Assembly: GCA_030044295.1 (NCBI GenBank)
Contig: JASHWB010000069.1
Coordinates: 1-16,470 of the forward strand
Direction of reading: 5' to 3'
DNA from: Candidatus Acidiferrales bacterium
GTDB lineage: Bacteria > Acidobacteriota > Terriglobia > Acidiferrales > UBA7541
Length of the DNA stretch: 16,470 bases
The position numbers and the translations under genes are program-made. The notes below the pieces were generated by a model. The model made no database searches. It saw only the letters and a list, made by a program, of their open reading frames with translations, and was not told the origin of the DNA. This document shows positions 7,332-14,538 of this stretch, one piece after another. Position 1 is the first letter of the stretch. Each line of letters opens with the position of its first letter.

Positions 7332-10300
7332 ATGAATCTGAGCGCGCTCTTCATTCACCGGCGGATCATGACCAGCTTGGTTATGCTGGCCATTCTTGGT
7401 TTTGGCGTTCTGGCCTATCGCGACCTCGCCGTCAGCGACTTGCCCAACGTCGATTTCCCCACCATCCAGGTCTCCGCCGGCCTTCCTGGCGCCAGCCCGG
7501 AAACGATGGCATCGACGGTCGCCACGCCGCTCGAAAAGCAGTTCACCACGATCGCCGGCCTTGATTCGATGACCTCTACGAGTTCGCTCGGCAACACCGG
7601 GATTACCCTTCAGTTCGCCCTGAGCCGCAATATCAACGATGCCGCAGTGGACGTGCAAACCGCTATAGGCGCCGCAGCCAACCAGCTTCCGCCGAATATG
7701 CCTTTCCCTCCGACTTTTCGAAAGGTCAATCCGGCCGATCAAGCGATTTTCGACCTGGCCGTCACCTCACCCACCTTGCCGCTCTACGAAGTGGATAAAT
7801 ACGCGGAAAACCTGATCGCCACCCAAATCTCGATGCTTCCGGGCGTCGCTCAGGTGACGATAAACGGCCAGGCTACTTACGCCGTGCGCGTGGGCCTGAA
7901 TCCAGACGCCATGGCCAGCCGCCAGATCGGCATCGACGAAGTCGAGCAGGCCATTCAAAATGCCAACGTCAATATGCCCATGGGCACGTTGTTCGGCGCT
8001 CATCGGGCTTACAACCTCGAATCCAACGGCCAGCTTTCCGATGCCGCCGCGTACCGGCCGCTGATCGTTGCCTACCGCAATGGCGCTCCGGTGCGTCTCG
8101 ACCAGATCGCTTCCGTGAACGACGGCGTGGAAGATCAGTACGTAGCCAATTGGATTAACGGAATTCCGGGCATTCTGCTCGCGGTTCAGCGCCAGCCCGG
8201 CACCAATACGATCGAAATCGTCAATCGTATCCGCAAGCTCATTCCGCATTTCTATACGCTGATCCCTCCGTCGATTAATCTCTCCATCGAATACGACCGC
8301 TCCGCCCCCATTCGCGCTTCGGTGAACGATGTGAAGTTCACCCTGCTGCTTGCCGTGGTCCTGGTCATCCTGGTTATTTTCCTGTTCCTCCGCAACGTCT
8401 CCGCAACCATTATTCCCAGCTTGGCCCTGCCCATGTCCATCGTGGGCACCTTCGCGGTGATGTATCTGCTCGGCTACACCGTCGATAACTTATCTCTGCT
8501 CGCCATGACGTTATCGGTCGGTTTCGTCGTCGATGACGCTATTGTCGTGCTCGAAAACATCGTGCGGCACATGGAGATGGGCAAGAACGCGCTGGACGCC
8601 TCCATGGATGGCTCGAAGGAAATCGGCTTCACGATTCTTTCGATGACCCTTTCGCTCGCTGCCGTGTTTATTCCCGTTTTTTTCATGGCCGGCGTGTTTG
8701 GACGCCTGCTGCACGAATTCTCCGTCGTGATCATTTCCGCTGTGCTCGTTTCCGGCTTCGTGTCTCTTACCCTAACGCCCATGATTTGCAGCCGCTATTT
8801 GCGCCCGGAGAGTGAGAAGCGGCATGGTTGGGCCTATCGGAAACTCGAAGACGCTCTCGATTTGTCGCTGCGATGGTATGGCGCAATGCTGCGCTGGTCA
8901 CTGCGGCATCGCATTCCCGTCATGCTATTTGGCGCGGCTGTCGTGCTCGGAACGGTTTGGGAGTTCTGGGTGATTCCGAAAGGCTTCTTGCCGGAAGAGG
9001 ATCTCTCCGAGATTCAGGTTTCCACCGAAGCCAACCAGGGCATCTCCTTCGATTCCATGAAAGCCCATCAGGAAGCGGTCAATCGCGTCTTCCTGGCGGA
9101 TCACAATATCGTGCAGTTTCATTCCGCCATCAGCGACACCAGCGGCACCGGCCTCAACAATGGCAACTGTTTCTTGCACCTGCGCGATCCCGGCGACCGC
9201 TCTTGGACCGATAGCCGAGCTTATGACGGCCTCGTCGCCCGCTTCGGACGCACCCCCGTTCTCGATTCCGTCGTCCGCTTCATTCGTCCTGTTTTCGAGC
9301 ACCACATGACTGTGGACGAAGTGATGCAGGAGCTGCAGCCGAAGCTCAACAAGCTACCGGGCATAAAGGTCTTCATGCAAAATCCGCCGGCCATCCGCAT
9401 CGGCGGACAGCAGAGCAAGAGTCTTTATCAGTTCACCCTTTCCAGTCCCCAGCTCGACACGCTCTACCGCTATGCCCAGGAACTGGAACAAAAGATGACG
9501 GGACTTCCCGGGCTCACCGGCGTCACCAGCGATCTGCAAATCAGGAACCCGCAGGCCAACGTCGTTGTCGATCGGGATAAAGCTTCGGCTTTGGGAGTCA
9601 CGCCTCAGCAGGTCGAAGACGCTCTCTACAGCGCCTACGGCCAGCGCTTGGCCTCGCCGATCTACGCATCGAACGCCGAATATTGGGTCGTGCTGGATGT
9701 GCAGAAGCAATTTCAGGAAGATCCCAATATGCTTTCCGACCTGTACATCCATTCATCGTCAGGCCAACTCGTTCCGCTCAGCGCCGTATCGAGGTTCGAC
9801 ACCAACGTGGGTCCGCTCACCGTCAACCACACCGGCCAGCTTCCCTCCGTCACGATTTCGTTCAATCTCGGTCCCGGAGTGGCCCTCGGCCAAGCTGTCG
9901 ACGAAGTCCAAAGTCTCGCCGGTTCCATGTTGCCCGCTTCGGTCACCACCAGCTTCCAGGGCAGCGCCCAGGCCTTTCAGCAATCGCTCACCACTCTGCC
10001 GATCCTGCTCGTCGTGGCGGTGCTCGTCATTTATCTGGTCCTCGGAATCCTATACGAAAGCTACGTTCATCCCATCACGATTCTCTCCGGCCTTCCCGGC
10101 GCGGCTTTTGGCGGCCTGCTCACGCTCTCCATTTTCCATATGCAGCTCGACATCTACGGCTTCGTCGGCTTAATCATGCTGATCGGCATCGTCAAGAAGA
10201 ACGCCATCATGATGGTCGATTTCGCGCTTGACCTTGAACGCCAAGGCGAAACCTCGCCCGCCGAAGCCGCCTACCAGGGATCAATTATCCGCTTCCGCCC

Positions 10301-10580
10301 CATCATGATGACCACCGGCGCGGCCATCATGGGCACTCTGCCCATCGCCATCGGCTTCGGCGCCGACGCGGGTGCCCGCCGCCCGCTTGGCATGTGCGTT
10401 GTGGGCGGACTCCTCTTCGCTCAGCTCGTTACTCTCTTTTTCACTCCGGTGTTCTACACCTATATGGACAGCTTCTTGAAATGGCGCAAACAGGAAAAGC
10501 TGCCCGCTCGATCACGCGAGTTCAGCGAAGCCCATCATCCGTTGCTCGATCCGCAGCTCAAACGTCTCGGCGAGAAATAG
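7332..10580 (+). CDS. RND multidrug efflux permease, MdtB/MdtC-type
   Basis: This is an inner-membrane proton-driven exporter of the hydrophobe/amphiphile efflux family. At 1082 residues it is slightly longer than E. coli MdtC. The N-terminus (MNLSALFIHRRIMTSLVMLAI) with PNVDFPTIQVSAGLPGASPETMAS and VATPLEK closely resembles MdtC/MuxC from memory. The proton relay is intact: Asp401-Asp402 in GFVVDDAIVVLENI (TM4) and Lys956 in GIVKKNAIMMVDF (TM10). Two halves, each with a large periplasmic loop, and twelve membrane segments are evident. The start ATG at 7332 is 14 nt after the adaptor stop and has only a weak ribosome site, which suggests coupling. No TolC-like gene follows, so the channel must be encoded elsewhere. 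The cargo cannot be deduced. Confidence 0.95.
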   Translation: MNLSALFIHRRIMTSLVMLAILGFGVLAYRDLAVSDLPNVDFPTIQVSAGLPGASPETMASTVATPLEKQFTTIAGLDSMTSTSSLGNTGITLQFALSRNINDAAVDVQTAIGAAANQLPPNMPFPPTFRKVNPADQAIFDLAVTSPTLPLYEVDKYAENLIATQISMLPGVAQVTINGQATYAVRVGLNPDAMASRQIGIDEVEQAIQNANVNMPMGTLFGAHRAYNLESNGQLSDAAAYRPLIVAYRNGAPVRLDQIASVNDGVEDQYVANWINGIPGILLAVQRQPGTNTIEIVNRIRKLIPHFYTLIPPSINLSIEYDRSAPIRASVNDVKFTLLLAVVLVILVIFLFLRNVSATIIPSLALPMSIVGTFAVMYLLGYTVDNLSLLAMTLSVGFVVDDAIVVLENIVRHMEMGKNALDASMDGSKEIGFTILSMTLSLAAVFIPVFFMAGVFGRLLHEFSVVIISAVLVSGFVSLTLTPMICSRYLRPESEKRHGWAYRKLEDALDLSLRWYGAMLRWSLRHRIPVMLFGAAVVLGTVWEFWVIPKGFLPEEDLSEIQVSTEANQGISFDSMKAHQEAVNRVFLADHNIVQFHSAISDTSGTGLNNGNCFLHLRDPGDRSWTDSRAYDGLVARFGRTPVLDSVVRFIRPVFEHHMTVDEVMQELQPKLNKLPGIKVFMQNPPAIRIGGQQSKSLYQFTLSSPQLDTLYRYAQELEQKMTGLPGLTGVTSDLQIRNPQANVVVDRDKASALGVTPQQVEDALYSAYGQRLASPIYASNAEYWVVLDVQKQFQEDPNMLSDLYIHSSSGQLVPLSAVSRFDTNVGPLTVNHTGQLPSVTISFNLGPGVALGQAVDEVQSLAGSMLPASVTTSFQGSAQAFQQSLTTLPILLVVAVLVIYLVLGILYESYVHPITILSGLPGAAFGGLLTLSIFHMQLDIYGFVGLIMLIGIVKKNAIMMVDFALDLERQGETSPAEAAYQGSIIRFRPIMMTTGAAIMGTLPIAIGFGADAGARRPLGMCVVGGLLFAQLVTLFFTPVFYTYMDSFLKWRKQEKLPARSREFSEAHHPLLDPQLKRLGEK

Positions 10581-10695
10581 CGCCTTGACCGTGCATCCTT
10601 CCTCGCGAGCCCTGCCGCAGACGCGCCTCTAGTCACCGCCCGATTTCGTCCGCGCTTGCGCTCCGCGTTCTCGCCATTTACTCTGTGCCGAGCGC

Positions 10696-11397
10696 ATGAA
10701 CCCTCAATTCGTCGTCATTGGCATCATCTGGTACATCGTGTTCCTGCTTTCCACCGTGTGCCATGAAGGGGCGCACGCCCTCGTCGCGCGATTCGGTGGC
10801 GATCTGACGGCTTTCCACGGCGGCCAGGTCAGCTTGAATCCTCTGCCGCACATCCAGCGCGAGCCCTTCGGGACGGTCGTCGTCCCCTGGATCACTTACC
10901 TCATCCCGCCGCACTGGATGCTCGGCTGGGCCAGCGCGCCCTACGATCCCGCCTGGGCCGACCGCCATCCGCATCGCGCCGCGTGGATGGCTCTCGCGGG
11001 CCCGGTTGCGAACTTCACCCTCGCCGGGCTCGCCGCTCTCGGCATTCACCTCGGAATCCTGTTCGGCTATTTCCACATTCCATACGAGGCCAGCTTCACG
11101 CGGGTCACCGCCGCCGCGACCCCTGGCAACGCCGAATTCGCTGCCACGTTCCTGAGCATTTTGTTCGTTCTCAACATTCTGCTCGGCACGTTCAACCTTC
11201 TTCCCGTCCCGCCGCTCGATGGCCACACTGGCATCACCGCGTTGATGAGCGAAGATACCGCGCGCCGCTTCCTTTCCTGGTCGCGAAACATGGGCCTGGG
11301 ATTCGCCGGCCTGCTGCTCGCGTGGGTGCTCTACGATCGCGTATTCGACTATATCTTTCGCTTCAGCCTGTCCCTGCTATATCCCGGCGCGTTTTGA
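10696..11397 (+). CDS. M50-family (site-2-protease-like) membrane metalloprotease
   Basis: This is a 233-residue multi-pass protein with the zinc-protease signature HEGAH (His23, Glu24, His27) in the first hydrophobic segment. The second motif is NLLPVPPLDG, in which Asp175 is the third expected zinc ligand. This is the compact, PDZ-less form of the site-2 protease family that cleaves substrates inside the membrane. Further hydrophobic segments are PWITYLIPPHWMLG, AAWMALAGPVANFTLAGLAALG and FLSILFVLNILLGTF. The ATG at 10696 is the only sensible start before HEGAH, but its ribosome site is weak. The 115 bp before it hold no clear promoter. The substrate is unknown; anti-sigma factors and signal-peptide remnants are typical for relatives. 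Proximity to the sigma-54 cluster downstream may be accidental. Confidence 0.85.
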   Translation: MNPQFVVIGIIWYIVFLLSTVCHEGAHALVARFGGDLTAFHGGQVSLNPLPHIQREPFGTVVVPWITYLIPPHWMLGWASAPYDPAWADRHPHRAAWMALAGPVANFTLAGLAALGIHLGILFGYFHIPYEASFTRVTAAATPGNAEFAATFLSILFVLNILLGTFNLLPVPPLDGHTGITALMSEDTARRFLSWSRNMGLGFAGLLLAWVLYDRVFDYIFRFSLSLLYPGAF

Positions 11398-11458
11398 TCC
11401 GCGCAATTTCCGTGGTTCCTGTGCTGCACTTGTTTCATACGCGCACACTTTGCGCGGA
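11398..11458. repeat. 9-bp perfect inverted repeat directly after the M50 gene
   Basis: TCCGCGCAA (11398-11406) begins at the base after the M50 stop codon and is perfectly complementary to TTGCGCGGA (11450-11458), with a 43-nt loop. There is no T tract, so it is not a classical intrinsic terminator. It could be a 3'-end stabilising structure or chance. Confidence 0.35.
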
Positions 11459-11534
11459 AGAAACACGCCCGCACCGCCGCGGCACACGGCATATTCCCGG
11501 AAGTCGTTTGGATGGAGCGCAGCGCGCCACACGC

Positions 11535-11557
11535 GTCTGGCAACGTGGGTGCACTTC
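11535..11557 (+). promoter_or_regulatory. Sigma-54-type promoter candidate upstream of the first PilZ-like gene
   Basis: GTCTGGC-N7-GTGCACTTC places GG at 11539-11540 and GC at 11551-11552, exactly 10 nt apart as in -24/-12 elements; the consensus is TGGCAC-N5-TTGC. The first part reads TGGCA, matching consensus. Transcription would start near 11564, about 14 nt before the ATG and at the Shine-Dalgarno. The same 16 fixed bases recur before the second PilZ-like gene (13921-13943). Confidence 0.6.
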
Positions 11558-11577
11558 CACTTGAGGAGGTTGGGACC

Positions 11578-11910
11578 ATGGATTTCGACGCAATCGAGAA
11601 TAGCTACGCGGTGGAAGTATCCGGCTGGGACGCATCTGAAAATTTCTTCGTCGAGGCCACCGGGCTCACCTGGAACTCCGACGGCACGAAGGAAATCAGT
11701 CTGCGTCGCCACGTCCGTGAAGGTAGTGTGATTTTTGTCCGCTTGATGCAGCCTGTTGCCAGTGGGGACGGATATCCCATCGCCTGCCAGGCAGTCAAAG
11801 TAGTCGAGCACGGTGTTAACAGCCGCGCGGCTATCCAGCTTTCGCAATTGCACCCGCGCGCCTTCTTCAAAGATTCGCTGCGCCAAATGAATTCGATGAA
11901 AGTAGCCTGA
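11578..11910 (+). CDS. PilZ-like small protein, first copy (degenerate motif)
   Basis: This is a 110-residue soluble protein. The start is fixed by GAGGAGG (11563-11569), 8 nt before the ATG, although the frame is open back to 11512. The segment AVEVSGWDASENFFVEATG resembles AMEVSGFDARGRFFTERTS in the second copy (13952-14431) and the beginning of acidobacterial PilZ domains. A hydrophobic beta-rich part (SVIFVRLMQ, YPIACQAVKVVEHG) then ends in a LHP tail, where the second copy has IHP. It lacks both the RxxxR arm and the (D/N)xSxxG motif that bind cyclic di-GMP, so it probably does not bind that nucleotide; this is inference. The fold call rests on similarity to its neighbour and on recalled family pattern. 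A sigma-54-type element lies directly upstream. Confidence 0.7.
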   Translation: MDFDAIENSYAVEVSGWDASENFFVEATGLTWNSDGTKEISLRRHVREGSVIFVRLMQPVASGDGYPIACQAVKVVEHGVNSRAAIQLSQLHPRAFFKDSLRQMNSMKVA

Positions 11911-11990
11911 GGCGAGCAGACTCGACTCCGCGATTCGCCGGACTGTCGCCTACTCGCATCCGCAAACGCGGCGCTCCTACATGGCGCAGT

Positions 11991-12026
11991 TTCGGTTCGA
12001 GACTCGCCGTTCCGGTTCGGGACTCG
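11991..12026. repeat. Short imperfect tandem repeat
   Basis: Two units, TTCGGTTCGAGACTCG (11991-12006) and TTCCGGTTCGGGACTCG (12010-12026), share GGTTCG-A/G-GACTCG with a 20-bp shift. The repeat lies about 170-200 bp upstream of the activator's predicted promoter, a distance at which enhancer sites for sigma-54 activators can occur. That role is speculative. Confidence 0.45.
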
Positions 12027-12190
12027 GATAGCCACCCTTTCGCCGCCGCTCACCGCGCGCAATTGCCGCCGCGCTGGGCAAAAATCCCAGCCGCGTCAGC
12101 TAAGTTCCACAATCCAGCCGTATTAGCGCCGCTCTGCCGCAAAGCGCTTGCACCTATCTGCGTCAACCGCCGCTCGGTTTGGTTGCTCCG

Positions 12191-12213
12191 CTCTGGCATT
12201 CATCGTGCCCTTG
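12191..12213 (+). promoter_or_regulatory. Sigma-54-type promoter candidate upstream of the NtrC-like gene
   Basis: CTCTGGC-N7-GTGCCCTTG matches 13 of the 16 fixed bases of the elements before the two PilZ-like genes. GG (12195-12196) and GC (12207-12208) are 10 nt apart. Transcription would begin near 12220. That favours the ATG at 12234 over the one at 12222 as the used start, unless the mRNA is nearly leaderless. Confidence 0.45.
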
Positions 12214-12221
12214 TGCTGCGC

Positions 12222-13646
12222 ATGGAAACACTCATGGAACACGCCCCGGCCGCAACTGCGCGCAAGAATCTCTCCGTCTGCGTATTGGACGATAACGCCA
12301 ATCAAGTCGAGATCGTCACCACGCATCTCGAAAAATCCGGCTTCCCCGCGATGGGCACCACCAACCCGGAGGAAGCGTTGCAGAACGTTCGCCTGGGCGC
12401 TTGCCGCGTGGTTGTCGCCGATCTGAAGATGCCGGGAATGGACGGCCTCGAGTTTCTCGAAAAAGCGTTGCAGCACGATCCGGGCGTGTACGTGATTCTC
12501 GCCAGCAGCCTTTATTCCGTCGATTCGGCTATCGCGGCCATCAAGCGCGGCGCTCACGATTATGTCAGCAAACCAGTCGACTCCCGCCGTCTGGAAAAAA
12601 CCCTCGACGATATCGCCGACCTCGTCTCGCGCCGCTCCGAAATCCGCGAACTCGAGCACAAGCTTTTCGAAAATCATCAGTTTCAGGGCGTGGTCGGCAA
12701 AAGTCCTGCCATGCTCGACATGCTGGACCTGGTGAAAAAGGTCTCGCGCCACTATTCGAACGTACTCGTCACCGGCCCCACCGGCGCGGGCAAGGAGCTC
12801 GTCGCCCGCGCGCTGCACCAGCTCAGCCCCGTCGCCAGGGAACGTTTCGCCGTCTGCAACTGCTCCGCGCTCGTCGATACGTTGCTCGAAAGCCAGCTAT
12901 TCGGACACGTGCGCGGCGCCTTCACCGGGGCCATGGACACGCGCCCCGGCCTTTTTGAATTTGCAAACGGCGGCGCGGTGTTTCTCGATGAAATCGGGGA
13001 AACCTCGCTCGCCATGCAAGCGAAGCTCCTGCGCGTAATCGAAAACCGCGAAATCCAGCGCGTCGGCTCGCCCGAGGTTCGCCGCGTCAACATTCGCCTG
13101 ATCGCCGCCACCAACCGCGACCTTCGCGCCGAAGTTCTCGCTGGGCGTTTCCGCGAAGACCTTTTCTACCGCCTCAGCAGCATCGAAATCCGCGTCCCCG
13201 GCCTGTCCGAGCGCCGCGAGGACATTCCTCTGCTCGTCCAGCACTTTTTGAAAAAGTACAGCGATGCGTACAGCAAACCTTTTCAGGGCCTCTCGCGCCG
13301 CGCGCAGATCGCCCTGTTGCAGCACGATTGGCCCGGCAACGTCCGCGAACTCGCCAATGTGATCTCCAGCGCCGCCATCACCGCCAGCACTGACTTCATC
13401 GACGTTGCCGATCTCCCTGAAAGCCTGCAACGCTCCGGCCGCCGCGCTGCTCCGCTCGTTGGCGAAGCTTGGCGTCCGCTGCCACTCGACGAAGTTCGCC
13501 GTATTCACATCCAGCGCGTCCTCGAAATGTGCAAAGGCAATCGCGTGCGCGCCTCGCAGATGCTCGGCATTGGCCGCACCAGCCTCTACCGCTTCCTCAA
13601 ACACGCCAATAAACAAGCCGCCGCCGGCGCTCGCGGCAGCGACTGA
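12222..13646 (+). CDS. Sigma-54-dependent response regulator (NtrC family: receiver, AAA+, Fis-type HTH)
   Basis: This is an enhancer-binding activator that remodels RNA polymerase-sigma-54 by ATP hydrolysis after phosphorylation. It has 474 residues from the ATG at 12222; an in-frame ATG at 12234, with GGAA 5 nt before it, is about equally likely. The receiver domain (about 20-135) has acidic pocket Asp23-Asp24, phospho-acceptor Asp67 in DLKMPGMDG and Lys117 in YVSKPVD. The AAA+ domain has Walker A GPTGAGKE (185-192), GAFTGA (232-237, the sigma-54 contact loop, intact), Walker B VFLDEIGE (Asp256-Glu257), the AATNRDL sensor and FREDLFYRL. The C-terminal HTH is GNRVRASQMLGIGRTSLYRFLK. Walker A has GPTGAGKE rather than the common GESGTGKE. 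No histidine kinase lies in the window, so it is an orphan here. It sits between two PilZ-like genes that carry matching promoter elements. Confidence 0.93.
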   Translation: METLMEHAPAATARKNLSVCVLDDNANQVEIVTTHLEKSGFPAMGTTNPEEALQNVRLGACRVVVADLKMPGMDGLEFLEKALQHDPGVYVILASSLYSVDSAIAAIKRGAHDYVSKPVDSRRLEKTLDDIADLVSRRSEIRELEHKLFENHQFQGVVGKSPAMLDMLDLVKKVSRHYSNVLVTGPTGAGKELVARALHQLSPVARERFAVCNCSALVDTLLESQLFGHVRGAFTGAMDTRPGLFEFANGGAVFLDEIGETSLAMQAKLLRVIENREIQRVGSPEVRRVNIRLIAATNRDLRAEVLAGRFREDLFYRLSSIEIRVPGLSERREDIPLLVQHFLKKYSDAYSKPFQGLSRRAQIALLQHDWPGNVRELANVISSAAITASTDFIDVADLPESLQRSGRRAAPLVGEAWRPLPLDEVRRIHIQRVLEMCKGNRVRASQMLGIGRTSLYRFLKHANKQAAAGARGSD

Positions 13647-13720
13647 ACCCTGTTTCGCCGCGCGTCAGACATCCACCGCTCGCTTGTCTGCCAAGCAAAG
13701 GAAACCTGAAACGCGGCCGT

Positions 13721-13748
13721 GTCATCCTGAGCGAAGCGAAGGATCTCT
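13721..13748. repeat. Interspersed repeat of the HPERSEG type
   Basis: GTCATCCTGAGCGAAGCGAA followed by GGATCTCT is a sequence I recognise as dispersed in many copies in intergenic DNA of Acidobacteriota and some other bacteria. Its translation, HPERSEGS, is notorious in spurious hypothetical proteins. Only one copy is in this window. It is an intergenic element of unknown function and holds the imperfect palindrome-like TCCTGAGCGAAGCGAAGGA. Confidence 0.75.
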
Positions 13749-13920
13749 CCGATTGGGTTCTGAGGCGCGATTTGTGCACTGCTTGCCGCAGGCTGGCCTG
13801 AAAACTCCGCGAAAAATCAGCGGCGCTCAGTTTCATTTCCGCGCAGCGTTTCATTACGCATCAACCGGCTTACAAGACAAATCTCGCATCCGCCGCACGT
13901 TGAATACCTTGCGAATTTCG

Positions 13921-13943
13921 GTCTGGCTCTTGGAGTGCACTTC
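13921..13943 (+). promoter_or_regulatory. Sigma-54-type promoter candidate upstream of the second PilZ-like gene
   Basis: GTCTGGC-N7-GTGCACTTC is identical to the element at 11535-11557 in all 16 fixed bases, with a completely different 7-nt centre and unrelated flanks. GG is at 13925-13926 and GC at 13937-13938 (10 nt apart). The predicted start of transcription, near 13950, almost coincides with the ATG at 13952. Confidence 0.6.
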
Positions 13944-13951
13944 GCTGCGGC

Positions 13952-14431
13952 ATGCAATTCGACGTGGATACACTAACGGGAGAGGGAACCCACTCGGCGG
14001 CTCTGCCAGAGCGTCGCCGTGAACGGCGTGAGTCCCGCCGCATTGCTATGGAAGTTTCCGGCTTTGACGCGCGCGGCCGCTTTTTCACCGAGCGGACCTC
14101 AACCGTTGACGTCAGCGATTCAAGCTGCTCGTTTTTGCTCAACGCGGAACTTCAAAACGGGGGCCCAGTCTCGATTCGGCTGGTTCACAGCAGCGACGAA
14201 GTGGCGCGCGACGACGCTCCTCTGCTTTTTCGCGTCGCCTGCGTCAGGCACACTCACCCCGGCTGGCCCAAGTGGACGATAGCGGCAACACGTATCCATC
14301 CGGCTCAGCCCTCGACCGCCGGCAGCCTGGATGCCGCTGGCCGGCTAAGCCAAGAGCAGCCTGCATCTTCAAGCCGCGCCTCGGCAACCGCTGAAACCGG
14401 TTCTGTCGGCTCTCCCGTCAAGAACGCGTAG
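13952..14431 (+). CDS. PilZ-like protein, second copy, with low-complexity tail
   Basis: This protein has 159 residues. A basic arm (RRRERRESRR) precedes AMEVSGFDARGRFFTERTSTVDVSD. This resembles the PilZ layout: an RxxxR arm, a beta strand, then (D/N)xSxxG, here DVSDSS, so the conserved Gly is replaced by Ser. Cyclic di-GMP binding is therefore possible but uncertain. A beta-rich second half (GPVSIRLVHS, LLFRVACVRHTHPGWPKWTIAATRIHP) follows, then about 45 residues rich in Ser, Ala, Gln and Glu that look disordered. It is the paralogue of the 110-residue protein at 11578. The start is uncertain: ATG 13952 has no Shine-Dalgarno and lies at the predicted transcription start; GTG 13964 is the alternative. 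Starts later than that would lose the basic arm. Confidence 0.7.
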   Translation: MQFDVDTLTGEGTHSAALPERRRERRESRRIAMEVSGFDARGRFFTERTSTVDVSDSSCSFLLNAELQNGGPVSIRLVHSSDEVARDDAPLLFRVACVRHTHPGWPKWTIAATRIHPAQPSTAGSLDAAGRLSQEQPASSSRASATAETGSVGSPVKNA

Positions 14432-14538
14432 CTCTACCGAGCGACCCGCGCGCTGCCCTTTTCGTCCCGCTCAAATGTCCGCCGCGCCCTTGCGTTGTTG
14501 TGCGCCGCGAGCTTCGAGGTACGGGCCGGTGCCTGCCG

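Larger units (their letters stand above)
11911..12221. other. Intergenic region upstream of the sigma-54 activator
   Basis: These 311 bp hold no credible gene. The frame of the activator is open back to 12063, but that translation (PPRWAKIPAASAKFHNP...) is not protein-like. It contains a short imperfect tandem repeat (11991-12026) and, at its right end, a sigma-54-type element (12191-12213). Confidence 0.5.
13647..13951. other. Intergenic region between activator and second PilZ-like gene
   Basis: These 305 bp contain the HPERSEG-type repeat (13721-13748) and the sigma-54-type element (13921-13943). An open frame from 13405 to 14022 crosses it, but that frame is antiparallel-style noise over the activator and reads through the repeat; I see no real gene. 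Confidence 0.6.

Noticed and set aside
13405..14022. 205-residue open frame on the plus strand
   Set aside because: It overlaps the activator in another frame and runs through the HPERSEG-type repeat, a known source of false proteins.
14432..14538. Terminator between the convergent PilZ-like and secreted genes
   Set aside because: No stem with a T tract can be seen in either direction in these 107 bp.
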